5,322 nucleotides of DNA from assembly GCA_013336205.1 (NCBI GenBank), contig JAAXUD010000238.1, positions 1 through 5,322 of the forward strand, given 5' to 3'. The translations under genes and the position numbers were made by a program. Source of the stretch: Lentimicrobium sp. (GTDB taxonomy: Bacteria; Bacteroidota; Bacteroidia; Bacteroidales; Lentimicrobiaceae). Below are positions 4,637 through 5,322 of this stretch, in pieces (within the stretch, counting starts at the first letter, position 1; every line of letters starts with the position of its first letter). The notes beneath the pieces are model-generated. The model ran no database searches. It was given only the letters and a program-made list of their open reading frames with translations, and was not told where the DNA came from.

Positions 4637-5322
4637 TCAGCTTGTTGGTTTTTTGGTAATTTGAGCCATAAGCTCAGCTTCAGTCACAACTTTATTTCCT
4701 ACATATGCCGTACCACGCATGTGACTAATTCCTCTGCGGAACGGGGAAATCAACTCAAGATGGAAAATCAGCTGGTCGCCGGGTACTACTTTTTGCCTGA
4801 AACGAACATTCTCAATCTTCATAAAGTAGGTAATATAATTTTCCGGGTCAGGAACTGAACTCAGTACAAAGATGCCACCGGTCTGCGCCATGGCCTCAAC
4901 AATCAGAACGCCGGGCATTACAGGCTCTTCAGGGAAATGCCCTACGAAAAAGCCTTCATTCATGGTAACATTCTTCAGACCAACCACATCGTGGTCGCTC
5001 ATATTCAGAATTTTATCGACAAGCAAAAATGGCGGGCGATGCGGTAATATGCGCCTGATATCGTTGATGTCGTATAAGGGTGGCTTCCTCAGATCATAGG
5101 TCGGAATTGCCGGTTGCGACATTTCAGCCTTAATATGATGTTTAATAATTTTTGCAAAATTTGTATTTGCATTGTGCCCTGGCCTGTTGGCTATTACATG
5201 ACCTTTGATTCTGGTTCCAACCAATGACAAATCACCAACAACATCCAGCAATTTGTGCCTTGCAGGTTCATTGGCAAAATGAAGTTCAAGATTGTTGAGA
5301 ATACCTTCTTTCAGGACTTCAA
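4637..5322 (-). CDS. lpxC/fabZ: Bifunctional LpxC deacetylase / FabZ dehydratase (N-terminal part missing)
   Basis: The LpxC half deacetylates UDP-3-O-acyl-GlcNAc, the committed step of lipid A synthesis. The FabZ half dehydrates 3-hydroxyacyl-ACP in fatty acid elongation. The open frame runs off the window edge, and 227 C-terminal residues are visible. Residues 1-60 are the end of LpxC: RHKLLDVVGDL (21-31) supplies the H, K, D and D that correspond to E. coli H238 (zinc), K239, D242 (zinc) and D246. H49 in RPGH fits H265. After a linker of about 20 residues, FabZ begins with ILPHRPPFLLVD (91-102). Its catalytic pair is H128 in FVGHFP and E142 in VLIVEAMAQ. The fusion is a known Bacteroidota trait. 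An internal TTG at 5251 is not a credible start, because the homology continues upstream to the window edge. The upstream lpxD expected in such clusters would lie outside. Confidence 0.96.
   Translation of the reverse strand, partial: EVLKEGILNNLELHFANEPARHKLLDVVGDLSLVGTRIKGHVIANRPGHNANTNFAKIIKHHIKAEMSQPAIPTYDLRKPPLYDINDIRRILPHRPPFLLVDKILNMSDHDVVGLKNVTMNEGFFVGHFPEEPVMPGVLIVEAMAQTGGIFVLSSVPDPENYITYFMKIENVRFRQKVVPGDQLIFHLELISPFRRGISHMRGTAYVGNKVVTEAELMAQITKKPTS

Noticed and set aside
4225..4858. Plus-strand open frames opposite lpxA and fabZ (also at 2774-2971, 3204-3440 and 4872-5099), and a minus-strand frame at 1806-1988 inside the lpxD-like gene
   Set aside because: All are shadows of strongly supported minus-strand genes with intact catalytic motifs.
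4637..5251. TTG at 5251 as start of a separate FabZ gene
   Set aside because: The frame stays open to the window edge and encodes LpxC zinc-binding residues partly upstream of that codon, so it is an internal leucine of the fusion.

Overview
The window carries a lipid A biosynthesis operon of a Bacteroidota bacterium, read on the minus strand, next to a repeat-rich, gene-poor stretch. Four things point to Bacteroidota: the fusion of LpxC to FabZ in one polypeptide; the order lpxC/fabZ, lpxA, ABC ATPase, efp, lpxD-like, which from memory resembles lipid A clusters of this phylum; a TAnnTTTG-type promoter before efp; and weak or absent Shine-Dalgarno sites. I cannot name a genus.

Layout. Positions 1-49 may hold the last codons of a plus-strand gene that begins outside the window. 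Positions 50-474 are non-coding, with GC-rich hairpins and T-rich heptamer repeats. Positions 475-783 encode a 102-residue GRAM/PH-like protein on the plus strand. Positions 784-1425 are a second non-coding stretch between convergent genes. It holds a duplicated block of about 40 bp, the longest heptamer array (14 units), a hairpin sharing 21 of 23 bases with a copy in the first stretch, and GC-rich overlapping palindromes.

From 5322 down to 1426 everything is on the minus strand. In transcription order this is lpxC/fabZ (N-terminal part outside the window), lpxA one base after its stop, an ABC ATPase 53 bp further on, efp 111 bp further on with its own candidate promoter, and an lpxD-like acyltransferase. 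A strong intrinsic terminator sits between efp and the lpxD-like gene.

How the genes fit together. LpxA puts a 3-hydroxyacyl chain on UDP-GlcNAc and LpxC removes the acetyl group. An LpxD-type enzyme adds the second acyl chain to the amine. FabZ draws on the same 3-hydroxyacyl-ACP pool for fatty acid synthesis, so fusing it to LpxC may help balance phospholipid and lipid A. EF-P relieves ribosome stalling at proline runs and has no direct lipid A role. The ABC ATPase has no permease here and its substrate is unknown.

I see no clear new defence, mobile or biosynthetic system. The least explained material is the hairpin-plus-heptamer repeat family at 120-280 and 886-1420, followed by the terminator between efp and the lpxD-like gene.
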